61,643 nucleotides of DNA from Mycolicibacter acidiphilus (GTDB taxonomy: Bacteria > Actinomycetota > Actinomycetes > Mycobacteriales > Mycobacteriaceae): contig NZ_JAHCLR010000038.1 of the NCBI RefSeq assembly GCF_018455725.1, positions 1-61,643 of the forward strand, given 5' to 3'. The stretch's first letter is position 1. Each line of letters opens with the position of its first letter. The notes below the pieces were generated by a model. The model saw only the letters and a program-made list of their open reading frames with translations, was not told the DNA's origin and made no database searches. Position numbers and translations under genes: made by a program. Positions 1-11,267 of this stretch are shown here, one piece after another.

Positions 1-70
1 ATAGCTCACCTAACTACCGATTTTGCAACAGCCCGGTCGGGGCGGTGAGTTCTGCACGCTCGGCAGGAGG

Positions 71-955
71 TCAGGCGGCGGCACGCTCCAGTTGCACCTC
101 GATGCGCCGCAGCATCTCCAGCGGCCGGCGCCGCACGTCGTCGTAAATCACAGCGACGACCACCCAGCCGACCTCCTGCAGCGCCGCCCGCCGGCGCCGG
201 TCGCGCACCAGCGCGTCGACGCCGCTGTGCCAGTCGAGGCCGTCGTACTCGACCGCGACCTTGAACTCCGGCCAGGCGAAGTCCACCCGCCAGGTCTGGA
301 AATTGCGGTCGACGATCTCGTACTGCAATTCCGGTGGGGCCAGGCCGCCGTCGACCATCACAAGGTGCGTCTCGCTTTCCATCGGTGATTCCACCCGGGG
401 GTCGACCACCGGCAGCAGGGCGCGGACCTTGACGATGCCCGGTCGGCCGGCCTGGCCCTCCGCCGCTGCCTGCATCTCCTGCGCATCGCACGTTCCGCTG
501 CGTAGCGCGGCGCCCAGCGTGGCAAATGCCCGCGGTCGCCACAGGTCACGGGCTACCTCCATCGCGGTCCACGCCGGGGCGGTGGTCGGCCTGCCCTCGA
601 CCATCACCAGCGGGGCGCCGTCGCGCCGGTGCACCACCAGACCCGGCACCGGACGCAGTTGACGCCCAACGGGATTCAACACATGCAGCACGTCACGCTC
701 CTCGGTGTCGAAGCCATGCGTCGCCGCGGCGGTCCCCAGGCACGTCGCGACGCGACACCCGGTCAACAGGTCCAGGCCGCAGAGCCGCAATTCGGTGTCC
801 GGTGGTCGGTCGCCGTAGATGCCGTGCCAGATCTTGTGCAGTTCACCGTCTTCCACCGCATAGCGCAGGCGTCGCCCGCTGAGGTGGGTGAGGGCCTGGC
901 CGTGGGTGACGACGCCACCCTGGCGTTGCAGAAGGTCAGTCAGTTCCGGGTTCAT
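71..955 (-). CDS. AbiEi-like winged-helix/DUF559 nuclease-fold protein
   Basis: The protein has 294 residues. The first ~50 look like the N-terminal winged helix of AbiEi-type antitoxins (a GGVVTHGQAL stretch, then GELHKIWHGIYG). The last ~100 look like the DUF559/Vsr-like restriction-endonuclease fold: an acidic helix with ESPMESETHL, then VDFAWPEF and AVEYDG, the usual order of acidic residues in that fold. Such proteins are common solitary genes in mycobacteria. Their function is unknown; DNA binding and possibly nuclease activity are inferences. There is no adjacent AbiEii toxin, so this is not a classical pair. The ATG at 955 gives the full N-terminal domain. A second member of the same class lies at 30807-31661. 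Confidence 0.8.
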   Translation of the reverse strand: MNPELTDLLQRQGGVVTHGQALTHLSGRRLRYAVEDGELHKIWHGIYGDRPPDTELRLCGLDLLTGCRVATCLGTAAATHGFDTEERDVLHVLNPVGRQLRPVPGLVVHRRDGAPLVMVEGRPTTAPAWTAMEVARDLWRPRAFATLGAALRSGTCDAQEMQAAAEGQAGRPGIVKVRALLPVVDPRVESPMESETHLVMVDGGLAPPELQYEIVDRNFQTWRVDFAWPEFKVAVEYDGLDWHSGVDALVRDRRRRAALQEVGWVVVAVIYDDVRRRPLEMLRRIEVQLERAAA

Positions 956-1083
956 GGGCGCCTATCGTCGGCGCTGCACCCCGCCCGTCGCAGTCACCCG
1001 GCCGCCACTCTGTGGATATCCCCGGCCCACCTCCCCGCGGCCGTGCACAACTCACCACCCCCACCTGGGGAAATGCCGGTCAG

Positions 1084-2622
1084 CTATGCACGCTCGGCGG
1101 CAACCGGGGCACGCTCGGCACAAGACCGGGGCACAGACCGGATCCGCGGGCCGACGACGCCGGGGAGCTGCGGCACCCGCGAGCCGGCGTCGTCGCCGCG
1201 CACCCACGGCCGCACGTAGCGGTCCACCGCCCACACCTCGGGACGCCTCCGCCCGGCGATCAGCGACTCCAGTTCGCGCATCAGTTCGCTCTGCACGCCC
1301 GGAGTGTCGGTGCCGCGCAGCGAGCAACCGGCGGTCTCGGGCGCAAACCGCAGCGCGACCAGGCCGGCGACGGCGGCCAGCATCAGGCCGATCGCCGGGA
1401 ACAGCCCCCAGCCGGTCTTGAGGATGACCGTGTCGGCGATGATCGGGGCGGTCCCGCCGAACAGCGCAATGCCCGCGTTGTCGGCGATCGCGAAACCGGC
1501 GTAGCGCACCTGGGTCGGGAACATCGCCGGGAACATGGCGGGCACCGTGCCCAGCGGCGCCGCCAGCAGCACGCTGAGCACGACGAACCCGATCAGCGCG
1601 TACGTCACCCCGCGACCCATTAGCCAGTACATCGGCAACGCCAGGAAGACCATGCCCAGCAACGACATTCGCCACAGCGGCTTGCGGCCGATCCGGTCCG
1701 ACCAGGCACCGGCGAACGGGATGCACAGCATCATCACCAGCTCGCCGACCAGCATCACCGTCGTCCGGCTGCGCTCGTCGAGCCCGGCGGTGGCATGCAG
1801 ATACGTCGGCTGATAGGTGGTGAGCGTGTAGTCGATGAAGCCGAGCGCCGACACCAGCACGAACATCACCGCGATCGGGCGGGTGTAGTTGGTCAGCAGG
1901 TCCACCAGCCGGTCACGCGCGGAACCGGTGATGGCGTCGACGGCAGCGCATTCGGCGAACACCGGCGTCTCGGTCATCGTGCTGCGCAGCACCAGCCCGA
2001 CGCCGCCCAGCGGCAGCGCGATCAGGAACGGCACCCGCCAGCCCCAGTCCGCCATCTGCTCGGTGCTCAGCAGCGACTCCAGCCCGAGCACCACCGCGCT
2101 GCCGGCCATGAACCCGGCCAGTGCGCCGAACTCCAGGAAGCTGCCGTACCGGCCGCGCTTGTCATCCGGTGAATGCTCGGCCATGAAGGTTGCGGCGCCG
2201 CCGTATTCGCCGCCGGTGGAGAATCCCTGCACGATCCGCAGCGCGATCAGCAGACCCGGCGCCCACCAGCCGGCCATCGCGAACGTCGGCAGCAGACCGA
2301 TCAGGGTGGTCGCCAGCGCGATCAGCAGGATCGTCGCCGTCAGCACCGACTTGCGGCCGAACCGGTCGCCGATCGGCCCCCACACCATGCCGCCCAGCGG
2401 GCGCAGCACGAACGACACCGCGAATCCCAGCATGGTTCCGAGACTGCCGAATTCGCCGGGGAAGAAGGCGCCGGTCAGGTAGGTGGCGACGACGGCGTAG
2501 ACGCCGTAGTCGTACCACTCGGTGGCGTTGCCGACGGCGGAGGCCAGGATCGCCCGGCGCAGCATCGGGTCACGTTTAGGCGGATGCGCGACTCGCTTCC
2601 GCTCCGGTAGCAGTAAGGTCAT
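1084..2622 (-). CDS. MFS transporter, metabolite:H+ symporter type
   Basis: A 512-residue integral membrane protein of the major facilitator superfamily. The motif-A loop after helix 2 (GPIGDRFGRKSVL) and its repeat in the second half (GAWSDRIGRKP), together with an N-terminal GNATEWYDYGVYA segment, point to the metabolite:H+ symporter group (ProP, KgtP, shikimate carriers). M. tuberculosis Rv1200 is of this kind. The substrate cannot be read from sequence; small organic acids or osmolytes are usual. The C-terminal tail after the last helix is about 75 residues, hydrophilic and longer than usual. It starts with ATG at 2622. It stands alone, with a 128-base gap to the DUF559 gene downstream. 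Confidence 0.85.
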   Translation of the reverse strand: MTLLLPERKRVAHPPKRDPMLRRAILASAVGNATEWYDYGVYAVVATYLTGAFFPGEFGSLGTMLGFAVSFVLRPLGGMVWGPIGDRFGRKSVLTATILLIALATTLIGLLPTFAMAGWWAPGLLIALRIVQGFSTGGEYGGAATFMAEHSPDDKRGRYGSFLEFGALAGFMAGSAVVLGLESLLSTEQMADWGWRVPFLIALPLGGVGLVLRSTMTETPVFAECAAVDAITGSARDRLVDLLTNYTRPIAVMFVLVSALGFIDYTLTTYQPTYLHATAGLDERSRTTVMLVGELVMMLCIPFAGAWSDRIGRKPLWRMSLLGMVFLALPMYWLMGRGVTYALIGFVVLSVLLAAPLGTVPAMFPAMFPTQVRYAGFAIADNAGIALFGGTAPIIADTVILKTGWGLFPAIGLMLAAVAGLVALRFAPETAGCSLRGTDTPGVQSELMRELESLIAGRRRPEVWAVDRYVRPWVRGDDAGSRVPQLPGVVGPRIRSVPRSCAERAPVAAERA

Positions 2623-2773
2623 CGAGCCTCGTCACTGCGCCGCACTGCTGCCTCCCCGTCATCTCCGGGGCCGAGATCCCCTCCCGGACAGGATAATTGC
2701 TCAGATGCGGGTATGACGGGTGTTGCTGAAGCGTTATCGAACGCATACTGCGTCGAGACCGCGGGACGGTGAC

Positions 2774-4108
2774 CTAGGCCAGCCCGAGACTGGCCAGCAG
2801 CGCACCCCACACGTCGCCCGACTCCAGGTCCGCCAGCGCGGACCCGGGCGCGACCACCCCGGCGCCGGACAGCGACCCGGAGATCGTGTGCAGGAAGGCG
2901 CCGATCACCTCGCTCAGCGACATCGACTGGGCGTTCTCGACGATCCCGGCGCCCGCCGCGGCGGCCATCAGGTGCGCCAGTGCGGGATTGTCGGTCAGGT
3001 CGCCGACCTGGTAGGTCGCCGGGTTGGCCAGGTCCGCGGTGAACGCCGCGTACCCGTCCTTCGCGCCCTGCTCCAGCGCCGCGGACACCTCGGTCCAGTC
3101 GATCGTCGGCGGGGCCAGCGAGAACGGGGTCGCGACGTCGGCCGGACCGTCGTTCCAGCCGTTGGCCATGTCGCCGTAGCCGAGGTTCACCAGGATCCGC
3201 ATGTCCGGTTCCATCAGGTCGTACAACGGCTTTCCGATCACCGGCATCAGCAGCACCGGCACCAGCAGCGGCAGGTACTCGCTGGAGATCATGTAGGAGT
3301 GGATCATGCCGTCGGCCGCGGTCTGCAGCGGTGTGGCGTCGGCGATCTGGTCCGCGGTCAGCCCCAGGTAGGCCAGGTGCTGGGTGGTCAGGCCCATCAG
3401 CGCGTTCAGGTCGGACAGCAGGTTGACCGGGTAGCGCGGGAAGTCGGCGTAGCCGTCGTACTCCAGCGTGTAGATGTCGGTGGGGTACAGATCGTTCGGG
3501 GTGGGGTTGCCCAGCGTGACGTCGCCGGCGCTGAGGACCTGCGACAAGCCGGGCAGGTTCTCGAACCCGATCAGCATGCCGCCGTTGGGATTCGCCGAAT
3601 CGCCGACCAGCACGAAGTGCACGTCCTCGCTGGGCACGCCCGCCGCGTGCAGTTGCTGCATGGCCAGCGTCGTCAGCGCCGCGCTCTGCGAATACCCGAA
3701 GACCGTGACCGGGTTCTCGGCGTTCACCTGCCCCGCGTCGATCAGGCTCTGGATCTTCGCGGTGAGGATCTTTGCGCCCTCGTCCTCGGAACTGTCGAGG
3801 TAGTACGGGGATTCGGGCGTGGTCAGCACCTGCGTCTCGCCGGTGAAGCCGTTCGGCGCCAGGTAGAGCTTCTCGACGGTGTCGGCGTACTGCTGGCTCG
3901 GGGTGGAGATCATGCTCGGCCCCAGGATCAACGCGATCCCGCCGGCCGGCGCCGCGGCCTCGGTGGCGGTCAGTGTGACGCCGGCCCGGACGGGAGCGGC
4001 CGCCGGCACCGATCCGGGGGCGATCACCTCGGCCACCAGGGTTGCGGCGCCCAGCGCCTTGAGGATGCCGACCGGTGCTCCGGGCGTCAGCGGGGCGGCG
4101 TCAGACAT
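2774..4108 (-). CDS. PE-PPE-domain serine hydrolase without PE/PPE head
   Basis: A 444-residue protein whose central part matches the PE-PPE domain (PF08237), a serine alpha/beta-hydrolase fold seen in mycobacterial PE and PPE proteins. The nucleophile elbow is GYSQSA near residue 140, preceded by VTVFG. GDSANPNGG and an NDLYPTDIYTLEYDGYADFP-type stretch follow, typical of the family. There is no PE or PPE N-terminal domain; the first ~55 residues are alanine/proline-rich with a weakly hydrophobic stretch that might export the protein. ATG 4108 is preferred over ATG 4114 because GAGGA lies 7 bases upstream of it. Esterase or lipase activity on lipids is inferred from the family. Possible operator repeats lie upstream. 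Confidence 0.75.
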   Translation of the reverse strand: MSDAAPLTPGAPVGILKALGAATLVAEVIAPGSVPAAAPVRAGVTLTATEAAAPAGGIALILGPSMISTPSQQYADTVEKLYLAPNGFTGETQVLTTPESPYYLDSSEDEGAKILTAKIQSLIDAGQVNAENPVTVFGYSQSAALTTLAMQQLHAAGVPSEDVHFVLVGDSANPNGGMLIGFENLPGLSQVLSAGDVTLGNPTPNDLYPTDIYTLEYDGYADFPRYPVNLLSDLNALMGLTTQHLAYLGLTADQIADATPLQTAADGMIHSYMISSEYLPLLVPVLLMPVIGKPLYDLMEPDMRILVNLGYGDMANGWNDGPADVATPFSLAPPTIDWTEVSAALEQGAKDGYAAFTADLANPATYQVGDLTDNPALAHLMAAAAGAGIVENAQSMSLSEVIGAFLHTISGSLSGAGVVAPGSALADLESGDVWGALLASLGLA

Positions 4109-4231
4109 CCACATTTCCTCGACACGTCTCCAAGCAGAAGATGAGAATCACATGATCAACATGGATGATTTCAATCACATCAACACATGTCAAATTCACG
4201 CTAGAACTCATTGACCTGCGGAGATGCGGTA

Positions 4232-4257
4232 GAAATCCCTGGAAATCAAGCGATTTC
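4232..4257. promoter_or_regulatory. Phased GAAATC half-sites upstream of the PE-PPE hydrolase
   Basis: GAAATC occurs at 4232 and 4242, and its complement GATTTC at 4252: three half-sites exactly 10 bases apart. The last two form a perfect 6-base inverted repeat with the 4-base loop AAGC. It lies ~120 bases upstream of the hydrolase start, in a 244-base AT-richer intergenic region that also holds two AATCACAT-containing repeats near 4147 and 4173. An operator is inferred; no regulator is recognised. Confidence 0.35.
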
Positions 4258-4352
4258 AGCAAACCCTACCGGTGATGCCGTCACGGCGCACTGTGAATCG
4301 TCTGAGTTAGTCGATCTGAGTGTTCAGCTTCCACCGAAGCGGACGCGAGTTG

Positions 4353-5906
4353 CTAGATCGGCGTCAGGCCGTGCTTCCGCTGGACCTTGTGGACGTTCTG
4401 CTTGTCCACCAACAGCCGCAGCGACTGGCGCAGCAGCAGCCGCGTCTCGTGCGGCTGGATCACCGCGTCGATGTAGCCCCGCTCCGCAGCGGTCCACGGG
4501 ATCGCCATGTTGAGGTTGTAGCCCTCGATGAAGTCCTTCTTGATCTGCTGCGCCTCGGGCGTGGTCGGGTCCGGGAACCGCTTCATCAGCAGCTGCGCGG
4601 CACCCTCGGCGCCGATCACGGTGATGCGGGCGGTCGGCCAGGCGAAGTTCAGGTCGGCCGAGAGCTGCTTGGAACCCATCACCGCGTACGCGCCGCCGTA
4701 GGACTTGCGGATCGTGATCGTCACCTTCGGGACGTCGGCCTCGACGACGGCGTTGAGGAATCGCCCGCCGCGCTTGATGATTCCGCCCTTCTCCTGCTCC
4801 ACACCGGGCAGGAAGCCGGGGGTGTCGACGACGAACACCAGCGGCAGGTTGTAGGAGTCGCAGAACCGAATGAACCCGGCCGCCTTGTCGGAGGCCTCGT
4901 TGTCGATCGAACCGGCCTGGTGCATCGGCTGATTCGCGATCACCCCGACCGGATGGCCGTCGACGCGCGCGAACGCGGTGATCATCGCCTGGCCGCGCTG
5001 CTCGCCGACCTCGAAGATGTCGCCGTCGTCGAAGATCCGCAGCAGGATCTCGTGCATGTCGTAGGCGGTGTTGTCGGAGTCCGGAACGATCGCGTCCAGC
5101 TCCAGGTCGTGCGGCGTGATCTCCGGCTCCAGGCCGGGGTTGACGATCGGCGCGTCGTCGAACGTGTTCGACGGCAGGAACGACAGGTAGTCCCGCACGT
5201 ACTGGAACGCCGCGGCCTCGCTCTCCACGACCTGGTGGATGTTGCCGTACCGGGCCTGCGCGTCGGCGCCGCCGAGCTCGTCGAGCGACACGTCCTCACC
5301 GGTGACGTCCTTGATGACGTCCGGACCGGTGACGAACATGTAGCCCTGGTCGCGGACCGCGACCACCAGGTCGGTCTGGATCGGCGAATACACCGCTCCG
5401 CCAGCGCATTTGCCGAGGATGATGGAGATCTCCGGGACCAGGCCGCGCAGCAACTCGTGGCGGCGGCCCAGTTCGGCGTACCAGGCCAGCGACGTCACGG
5501 CGTCCTGGATGCGGGCGCCGGCGGAGTCGTTGATGCCGATCATCGGGCAGCCGGTCTTGGCCGCCCACTCCATCAGCTTGGCGACCTTGCGGCCGAACAT
5601 CTCGCCGACCGAACCCTGGAACACGGTCTGGTCGTGGGAGAACACGCAGACCGGCCGGCCGTTGATCAGCGCGCGCCCGGTGACCACGCCGTCGCCGTAG
5701 AGCGCGTTGGGGTCACCCGGCGTCTTGGCGAGTGCGCCGATCTCCATGAACGTGCCGGGGTCGATCAGCGCGTTGATCCGGGCGCGGGCGGACGCGATGC
5801 CCTTCTTCTCCCGCTTGGCGACGGCTTTCTCGCCGCCGGGTTCGGCTGCGACGGCGAGCTTTTCGCGCAGATCGGCCAGCAGTTCGGCGGTGGTCTTGTT
5901 GGTCAC
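4353..5906 (-). CDS. accD4: Acyl-CoA carboxylase beta subunit AccD4
   Basis: A 517-residue carboxyltransferase subunit. With the AccA3 biotin subunit and AccD5/AccE it forms the complex that carboxylates the long-chain acyl-CoA extender used by Pks13 in mycolic acid condensation. The crotonase-fold signature is intact: [42 protein letters not shown] in the N half, and [14 protein letters not shown] and [11 protein letters not shown] in the C half. Identity as AccD4 (Rv3799c) rests on position directly after pks13. The GTG start at 5906 shares one base with the pks13 TAG stop, which implies translational coupling. Confidence 0.96.
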   Translation of the reverse strand: MTNKTTAELLADLREKLAVAAEPGGEKAVAKREKKGIASARARINALIDPGTFMEIGALAKTPGDPNALYGDGVVTGRALINGRPVCVFSHDQTVFQGSVGEMFGRKVAKLMEWAAKTGCPMIGINDSAGARIQDAVTSLAWYAELGRRHELLRGLVPEISIILGKCAGGAVYSPIQTDLVVAVRDQGYMFVTGPDVIKDVTGEDVSLDELGGADAQARYGNIHQVVESEAAAFQYVRDYLSFLPSNTFDDAPIVNPGLEPEITPHDLELDAIVPDSDNTAYDMHEILLRIFDDGDIFEVGEQRGQAMITAFARVDGHPVGVIANQPMHQAGSIDNEASDKAAGFIRFCDSYNLPLVFVVDTPGFLPGVEQEKGGIIKRGGRFLNAVVEADVPKVTITIRKSYGGAYAVMGSKQLSADLNFAWPTARITVIGAEGAAQLLMKRFPDPTTPEAQQIKKDFIEGYNLNMAIPWTAAERGYIDAVIQPHETRLLLRQSLRLLVDKQNVHKVQRKHGLTPI

Positions 5907-8900
5907 TACGCCTGCTCCCCTTGAATGCGGTTGATGGCTTCGCTCATGTGTGCGCCGACCTTGGCGATGTACGGCTCGTCGATCACCTGGACGTGCTCAC
6001 CGCCGACCGGGACCACCTCCAAGTCCGAAACGTACTCGCCCCAGCCGCCGTCGGGCTTACGGGTCGCATACGCCGGCTCGAAGACGATCGCGTCGTCGTG
6101 GTAGCGGTCAGCCAGGTACAGCGTGACGTGCCCGTCGTAGGGCTGGTAGTCGGCGGTGTCGAGGGCCCGGTTGTCCAGGTACGACGTGCGCTGGTGCTCG
6201 ATGATCCCGCCGGGGATCTGCACCCCGCTCTGCGCGACGACGTCGAGGACGAACTTCACCTGACCCTCGTCGTCGAGCTTCTCCAGTTCCTCGTAGGGGA
6301 TCTCGGGAACCTCGACGTTGAAGGTGCGCTCGGCGAACCGCGCGTAGCGGTCCCAGCGGGCGCGCATGCCCTCCGTGGACTGGTCGATCGGCTCGCCGGG
6401 CATCACCGCGTCGATCAGCCCGACGTAGCGCACGTCGGCGCCGTGCTGCTTCAGCCCGATCGCACAGGCGTAGGCCAGCGCCCCGCCCAGCGACCAGCCC
6501 GCCAACAGGAACGGTCCACTGTGCAGCTCAAGCAGTTTCGGCACGTACTCGGCGGCGCGCTCCTCGATGGAGCCCTCCACCCGCTCGATGCCGTAGACCG
6601 GGGTGTCGGCGGGCAACCGCTTGATCAGCGGCTCGTAGACGACGGTCGATCCGCCGGCCGGGTGGAACACGAACAGCGGCACCGCCGTCGATCCCTCCTT
6701 CGGCGCCCGCAGGGTGCGGACGAAGCCGTCGACCACACCCTCTTCGAGTTGCTCGCGGACGATCGTGGCCAGGGCCTCGATGGTCGTCGCCGACGTCACG
6801 TCCTCGACGCTGACGACACCCTCGGCCCGCTCGGAGAGCCGCGCCGCCATCTTCTCGGCCGCATCGGCGGACAGCGCCGGCAGCTCGTTGAAGATGCCGC
6901 CGGGACTCTTGCCGGTGACGATCGCCCAGGTGGCGAACGTGACCCGCTCCGCGGCGTCGCGCGGCGGCACGTCGGCTCCGAGCGCCTCGGTCACCGCCTC
7001 GGAGGTGAGCACCTTGGCCGCGGCGGCAGCAGCGGTCGCCTTGCTGACGCCGGAATCACCTGGGCCTGCGGGGTTCGCGGGCGGGGGCGGGGGCGGAACA
7101 GCCGGCCCGGCAGGATTGGTGGGCGGCGGTGGCAGCGGCGCCTCGGCGGCCGGCGCGGCCGGGGCCGGCGCCGAATCCTGCGCGGCCTCAGCCGCTTTCG
7201 CCGCGGCGATGATGCCGGCCTGCTCGGCGGCGATCTCCTCAGCCGTCTGCGTCTTCTGGTGCTCGTGCAGCGCCTCGACCTCGTCGCGGTTCTCCACCGC
7301 GTAGCGGATCATCTCCTCGACGTTGTAGAGGTTGGCGTCGCGCACCGCGGTCAGCTGGATCGGCGGCAGGTCGAAGTCGTACTCGACCCGGTTCTTGATC
7401 CGCACCGCCATCAGCGAGTCCAGGCCCAGCTCGATCAGCGGCACCTCCCAGGGGAGGTCCTCGGGCTCGTAACCCATTGCGCCGCCGACGATCGCGCCGA
7501 GCCGGTCGGCGATGGTCTCACCGGAGTCCGGCGACCACTTGGCGAACTGCGCGGCCAGCCCGGCGCCCGCGGTCAGGTTGTCGTGCAGGATCTCGGCATC
7601 ATCGACCGACGGCTCGGCAACCGGAGCGGCAACGGAATCCGAAGCGGCGACCGCCACCCCGGCGCCCACCGCCACCGGCAGGACCGCCGCAGCACCGCCG
7701 CGGGCCACCAGTGCGTCGTAGACCAGCGTGAACGACTCCCCGATCCGGGCGTGCACGGTGACCGCCGCGCCGCCCGGGTGCCGGGTCAGCGTCGTCACCA
7801 GCCGGGCCCCCTCGCCGGGCACCGCCCGCTGCTCGGACGCCACCACCGCGGCATCCGGAAGCACCACGGCCGCAGCGGCTTTCACCAGTCCGGCCAGGTC
7901 CGCCTCGGAACCGCGCGGCGCGAACTCGAAGACGTGCCGGCCGTCCGGCAGCGTCACGTGCGCACCCGGCATCACACCGGAGGAGTCCCCGGAGAAGTGC
8001 GCGTCCAGCCAGTGCGGCTTGCGCTTGAAGCGGGTCGGCGGGATGTGCGCGAACTCGTCCGGGCTGACCGGACCGTCGGCGTGCCGCGGGAACAGCGTCC
8101 GCATGTCCAGGTCGTGGCCGAACACGTAGAGCTGGGCCATCGCGATCGTCATCGAGTCGACCTCGTCGGCCTTGCGGGCCAGCGTCGCGATGAGCTGCGC
8201 ATCGTGCAGACCTGCTGCGGCCGTGGTCAATCCGACCTGCATCAGCGCCACCGGGTTCGGCGCCAGCTCCAGGAACGTGGTGTGGCCGTTGTCGACGGCG
8301 TTGCGCACCCCGTGGGTGAAGTAGACCGAGTGCCGCAGCCCCTTCTTCCAGTAGTCGACGTCGTGGATCGGCTCACCGCCGGGCCGGATGTAGTTGCCCT
8401 CGTGCACGGTGGAGAAGTAGCCGCAGGTCAGCGGCAGCGGCTCGATGCCCTGCAGGTCCGCGGTGAACTCGCCGAGCAGCGGGTCCATCTGCGCGGTGTG
8501 GCTGGCGCCCTTGGTCTGGAACTTGCGGGCGAACTTGCCCTCGGCCTCGCAGCGGGCGATGATCGCGTCCACCTGCTCCGGCGGCCCGCCGATGACGGTC
8601 TGGCCGGGCGCGGCGTAGACGCAGACCTCCAGGCCGGGGAAATCGGCGAAAACCGTTGTGATCTCGTCGGCGGAGTACTCGACCAGCGCCATCAGCCGGA
8701 TGTACTCGCCGAACAGCATCGCCTCGCCCTCGCCCATCAGGCGGGCGCGCGGGACGATGATCCGCACGGTGTCGCGCAGCGACAGCCCGCCGGCGAAGTA
8801 GGCCGCGCCGGGCTCGCCCAGCGACTGGCCGATCATCGCGCCGGGCTTGGCGCCGTGCGCCTTGAGCACCTCACCGAGCGCGATCTGGATCGCGAAGATC

Positions 8901-11245
8901 ACCAGTTGCACGGCCTCGATGGGGAATTCGACGGTCTCGTCGGTGTAGTCGACCGCGTCGTCGAGGATCATCTCCAGGATCGACACGCCCCGCTCGTCCT
9001 GGATCAGGGCGTCGATCCTGTCGATCCACTCGGCGAAGATCGGGTCGCGCAGGTAGAGCTGCTTGCCCATCTTGCGGTGCTGCGCACCGAATCCGGCGAG
9101 CACCCACACCGGACCGTTGGTGACCGGGCCGTCGGCGGAGAACACGTTCGGCTTGGACTTGCCCTCGGCGACGGCACGCAGGCCGGCGACGGCCTCGTCG
9201 TGGTCGTGGGCCAGCACCACCGCGCGCGAACGGCCGTGGTTGCGTCGCGACAGCGCCCGGCCGATCGACTCCAGCGGGGTGGCGCGGCCCTCTTCGCTGT
9301 CGATCCAGTCCGCCAGCTCGGCGGCCGCGACCTTCTTACGCGAGGTGAGGAACGCCGAAATCGCCAGCGGGATAAGCGGTTTCGGCGGGTCACCGGCGGC
9401 CAATTCGGCCCGTGCCGCCGCCAGCAGCTCCAGCGCCCGCTCGGTCAGCCCCGGCAGCGGGTAGTCGTCGTCGGAGTCCGAATCCGAACCCTCCGCATGA
9501 ATGAACTCGCCGTACTCGTCGAACCGCGGCGCCTCATGCTCGACGGGAGCCTCCGCCGCCTCGGCAGCCTCCTCGACAACCGGTTCCTTCTCCACCACGT
9601 CCCGCGGCAGCACCTCGCGCAGCACCAGGTGCGCGTTGGCCCCGCCGAACCCGAAGCCGGACACCCCGGCCACGGCGTAGCCGGAGTACCGCGGCCAGTC
9701 CGACACCTCGGCGGCCACCTTCAGGCGCGCGGCGTCGAAGTCGATGTAGGGGTTGGGGCCGGCGTAGTTGATCGACGGCGGGATCTTGTCGTGCTGCAGC
9801 GCCAGCACTATCTTCGTCAGCGACGCCGCGCCGGCCGCCGACTCCAGGTGTCCCACATTGGATTTCACCGCACCCAGCAGTGCCGGCTTGTCGGCGGCGC
9901 GGCCGCGGCCGATCACCCGGCCCAGGGCCTCGGCCTCGATCGGGTCACCCAGGATGGTGCCGGTGCCGTGCGCCTCGACATAGTCGACGGTGCGCGGGTC
10001 GATGCCGGCGTCCTTGTACGCCTTGCGCAGCACCGCGGCCTGCGCATCGGAGTTCGGCGCGAGCAGACCGTTGGAGCGGCCGTCGTGGTTGACCGCGGAT
10101 CCGGCGATCACCGCGAGGATCTGGTCGCCGTCGCGGCGGGCGTCGTCGACCCGCTTCAGCACCAGCATGCCGGCGCCCTCGGCGCGCGAATAGCCGTCGG
10201 CGTCCGACGAGAACGACTTGATCCGGCCGTCCGGGGCCAGCACGCCGCCGACCTCGTCGAAACCGACCGTCACCAGCGGGGTGATCAGCGCGTTGACGCC
10301 GCCGACCACCGCCATGTCGCATTCGCCGTTGCGCAGCGCCTGCACCCCGGAGTGCGCCGCCACCAGCGACGATGAGCAGGCGGTGTCGATCGTCATCGAC
10401 GGGCCGTGGAAGTCGTAGAAGTAGGACACCCGGTTGGCGATGATCGAGTGCGCGTTGCCGGTGATCGCGTACGGGTGCGCCACGTCGGGGTCGGACAGGC
10501 CCAGGTAGCTGTAGTCGTTGTTGGACGCCCCGACGTACACCCCGACCGCCGAACCGCGCAGCGACGACGCCGGGATGCGAGCGTTCTCCAGCGCCTCCCA
10601 GGTCAGCTCCAGCGCCATCCGCTGCTGCGGATCGATGTTGTCGGCTTCCATCTTCGACAGCGCGAAGAACTCCGCGTCGAAACCCTTGATGTCCGAAAGG
10701 TATCCGCCGCGGGTGCGGGCGCGCGCCACCCGCTCGGCGATCCGCGGCTCCTCCAGGAACTCACTCCACCGGCCCTCGGGCAGGTCGGTGATCGCGTCGA
10801 ACCCGGCCAGCAGCTTCGCCCAGGTGTCCTCTGGGGTGTTCATGTCGCCGGGGAACCGGGTGGCCAGACCGACCACCGCGATGTCGACTGCGCTGTCCTC
10901 GGCCCGCGACCAGTCCTCGTCGTCGGCGCTGTCGTCCAAAACCGGCTCGCCCTCGACGATCACCTGCGCCAGCGCCTCGATCGTCGGGTGGCGGAACGCG
11001 ACCGTCGCCGAGAGCGTCACCCCGGTGAAGTCCTCGATGTCGGAGGCCATCGCCACCGCGTCCCGCGAGGACAGCCCCAGCTCGATCAGCGGGGCGGTCT
11101 CGTTGATCTTCTCCGGGGACTGACTGGTGGCCTTGGCCACCCAGTTGCGCAGCCAGGTCCGCATCTCGGCGACGGTCAGATCCGACCGATCCGTGCCGCG
11201 CAGTCGTGCGTCGTCGCCGTCGGACATATGCGGTGCCTCGCTCAT
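5906..11245 (-). CDS. pks13: Polyketide synthase Pks13, mycolate condensing enzyme
   Basis: A 1779-residue type I PKS that condenses the FadD32-activated meromycolate with the AccD4-derived alpha branch. Domains in order: N-terminal ACP (phosphopantetheine serine ~60 in [10 protein letters not shown]), ketosynthase with Cys ~290 (DTACSSS) and His ~426 and ~466, acyltransferase with Ser ~808 in GQSLGE (Gln replaces the usual His, as in M. tuberculosis Pks13), C-terminal ACP (Ser ~1277 in LGLDSL), an Ala/Pro-rich linker ~1355-1400, and a thioesterase with Ser ~1585 in GWSLGG. It is about 45 residues longer than the M. tuberculosis protein (1733). Second gene of the fadD32 operon, 22 bases after fadD32. 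Confidence 0.98.
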   Translation of the reverse strand: MSEAPHMSDGDDARLRGTDRSDLTVAEMRTWLRNWVAKATSQSPEKINETAPLIELGLSSRDAVAMASDIEDFTGVTLSATVAFRHPTIEALAQVIVEGEPVLDDSADDEDWSRAEDSAVDIAVVGLATRFPGDMNTPEDTWAKLLAGFDAITDLPEGRWSEFLEEPRIAERVARARTRGGYLSDIKGFDAEFFALSKMEADNIDPQQRMALELTWEALENARIPASSLRGSAVGVYVGASNNDYSYLGLSDPDVAHPYAITGNAHSIIANRVSYFYDFHGPSMTIDTACSSSLVAAHSGVQALRNGECDMAVVGGVNALITPLVTVGFDEVGGVLAPDGRIKSFSSDADGYSRAEGAGMLVLKRVDDARRDGDQILAVIAGSAVNHDGRSNGLLAPNSDAQAAVLRKAYKDAGIDPRTVDYVEAHGTGTILGDPIEAEALGRVIGRGRAADKPALLGAVKSNVGHLESAAGAASLTKIVLALQHDKIPPSINYAGPNPYIDFDAARLKVAAEVSDWPRYSGYAVAGVSGFGFGGANAHLVLREVLPRDVVEKEPVVEEAAEAAEAPVEHEAPRFDEYGEFIHAEGSDSDSDDDYPLPGLTERALELLAAARAELAAGDPPKPLIPLAISAFLTSRKKVAAAELADWIDSEEGRATPLESIGRALSRRNHGRSRAVVLAHDHDEAVAGLRAVAEGKSKPNVFSADGPVTNGPVWVLAGFGAQHRKMGKQLYLRDPIFAEWIDRIDALIQDERGVSILEMILDDAVDYTDETVEFPIEAVQLVIFAIQIALGEVLKAHGAKPGAMIGQSLGEPGAAYFAGGLSLRDTVRIIVPRARLMGEGEAMLFGEYIRLMALVEYSADEITTVFADFPGLEVCVYAAPGQTVIGGPPEQVDAIIARCEAEGKFARKFQTKGASHTAQMDPLLGEFTADLQGIEPLPLTCGYFSTVHEGNYIRPGGEPIHDVDYWKKGLRHSVYFTHGVRNAVDNGHTTFLELAPNPVALMQVGLTTAAAGLHDAQLIATLARKADEVDSMTIAMAQLYVFGHDLDMRTLFPRHADGPVSPDEFAHIPPTRFKRKPHWLDAHFSGDSSGVMPGAHVTLPDGRHVFEFAPRGSEADLAGLVKAAAAVVLPDAAVVASEQRAVPGEGARLVTTLTRHPGGAAVTVHARIGESFTLVYDALVARGGAAAVLPVAVGAGVAVAASDSVAAPVAEPSVDDAEILHDNLTAGAGLAAQFAKWSPDSGETIADRLGAIVGGAMGYEPEDLPWEVPLIELGLDSLMAVRIKNRVEYDFDLPPIQLTAVRDANLYNVEEMIRYAVENRDEVEALHEHQKTQTAEEIAAEQAGIIAAAKAAEAAQDSAPAPAAPAAEAPLPPPPTNPAGPAVPPPPPPANPAGPGDSGVSKATAAAAAAKVLTSEAVTEALGADVPPRDAAERVTFATWAIVTGKSPGGIFNELPALSADAAEKMAARLSERAEGVVSVEDVTSATTIEALATIVREQLEEGVVDGFVRTLRAPKEGSTAVPLFVFHPAGGSTVVYEPLIKRLPADTPVYGIERVEGSIEERAAEYVPKLLELHSGPFLLAGWSLGGALAYACAIGLKQHGADVRYVGLIDAVMPGEPIDQSTEGMRARWDRYARFAERTFNVEVPEIPYEELEKLDDEGQVKFVLDVVAQSGVQIPGGIIEHQRTSYLDNRALDTADYQPYDGHVTLYLADRYHDDAIVFEPAYATRKPDGGWGEYVSDLEVVPVGGEHVQVIDEPYIAKVGAHMSEAINRIQGEQA

Positions 11246-11267
11246 CGTTTGTGTCGGACCCGGGGAC

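Noticed and set aside
1011-1019. Single DnaA-box-like TGTGGATAT near the MFS gene
   Set aside because: One isolated site with a mismatch is expected by chance; unlike the 40.4 kb cluster there are no neighbouring boxes.
5921-10375. A 1484-codon open frame on the plus strand across pks13
   Set aside because: It is antisense to pks13, whose domains and active sites are all present. Long antisense frames are expected at this GC content. Its translation is Arg/Val/Asp/His-rich without any domain.
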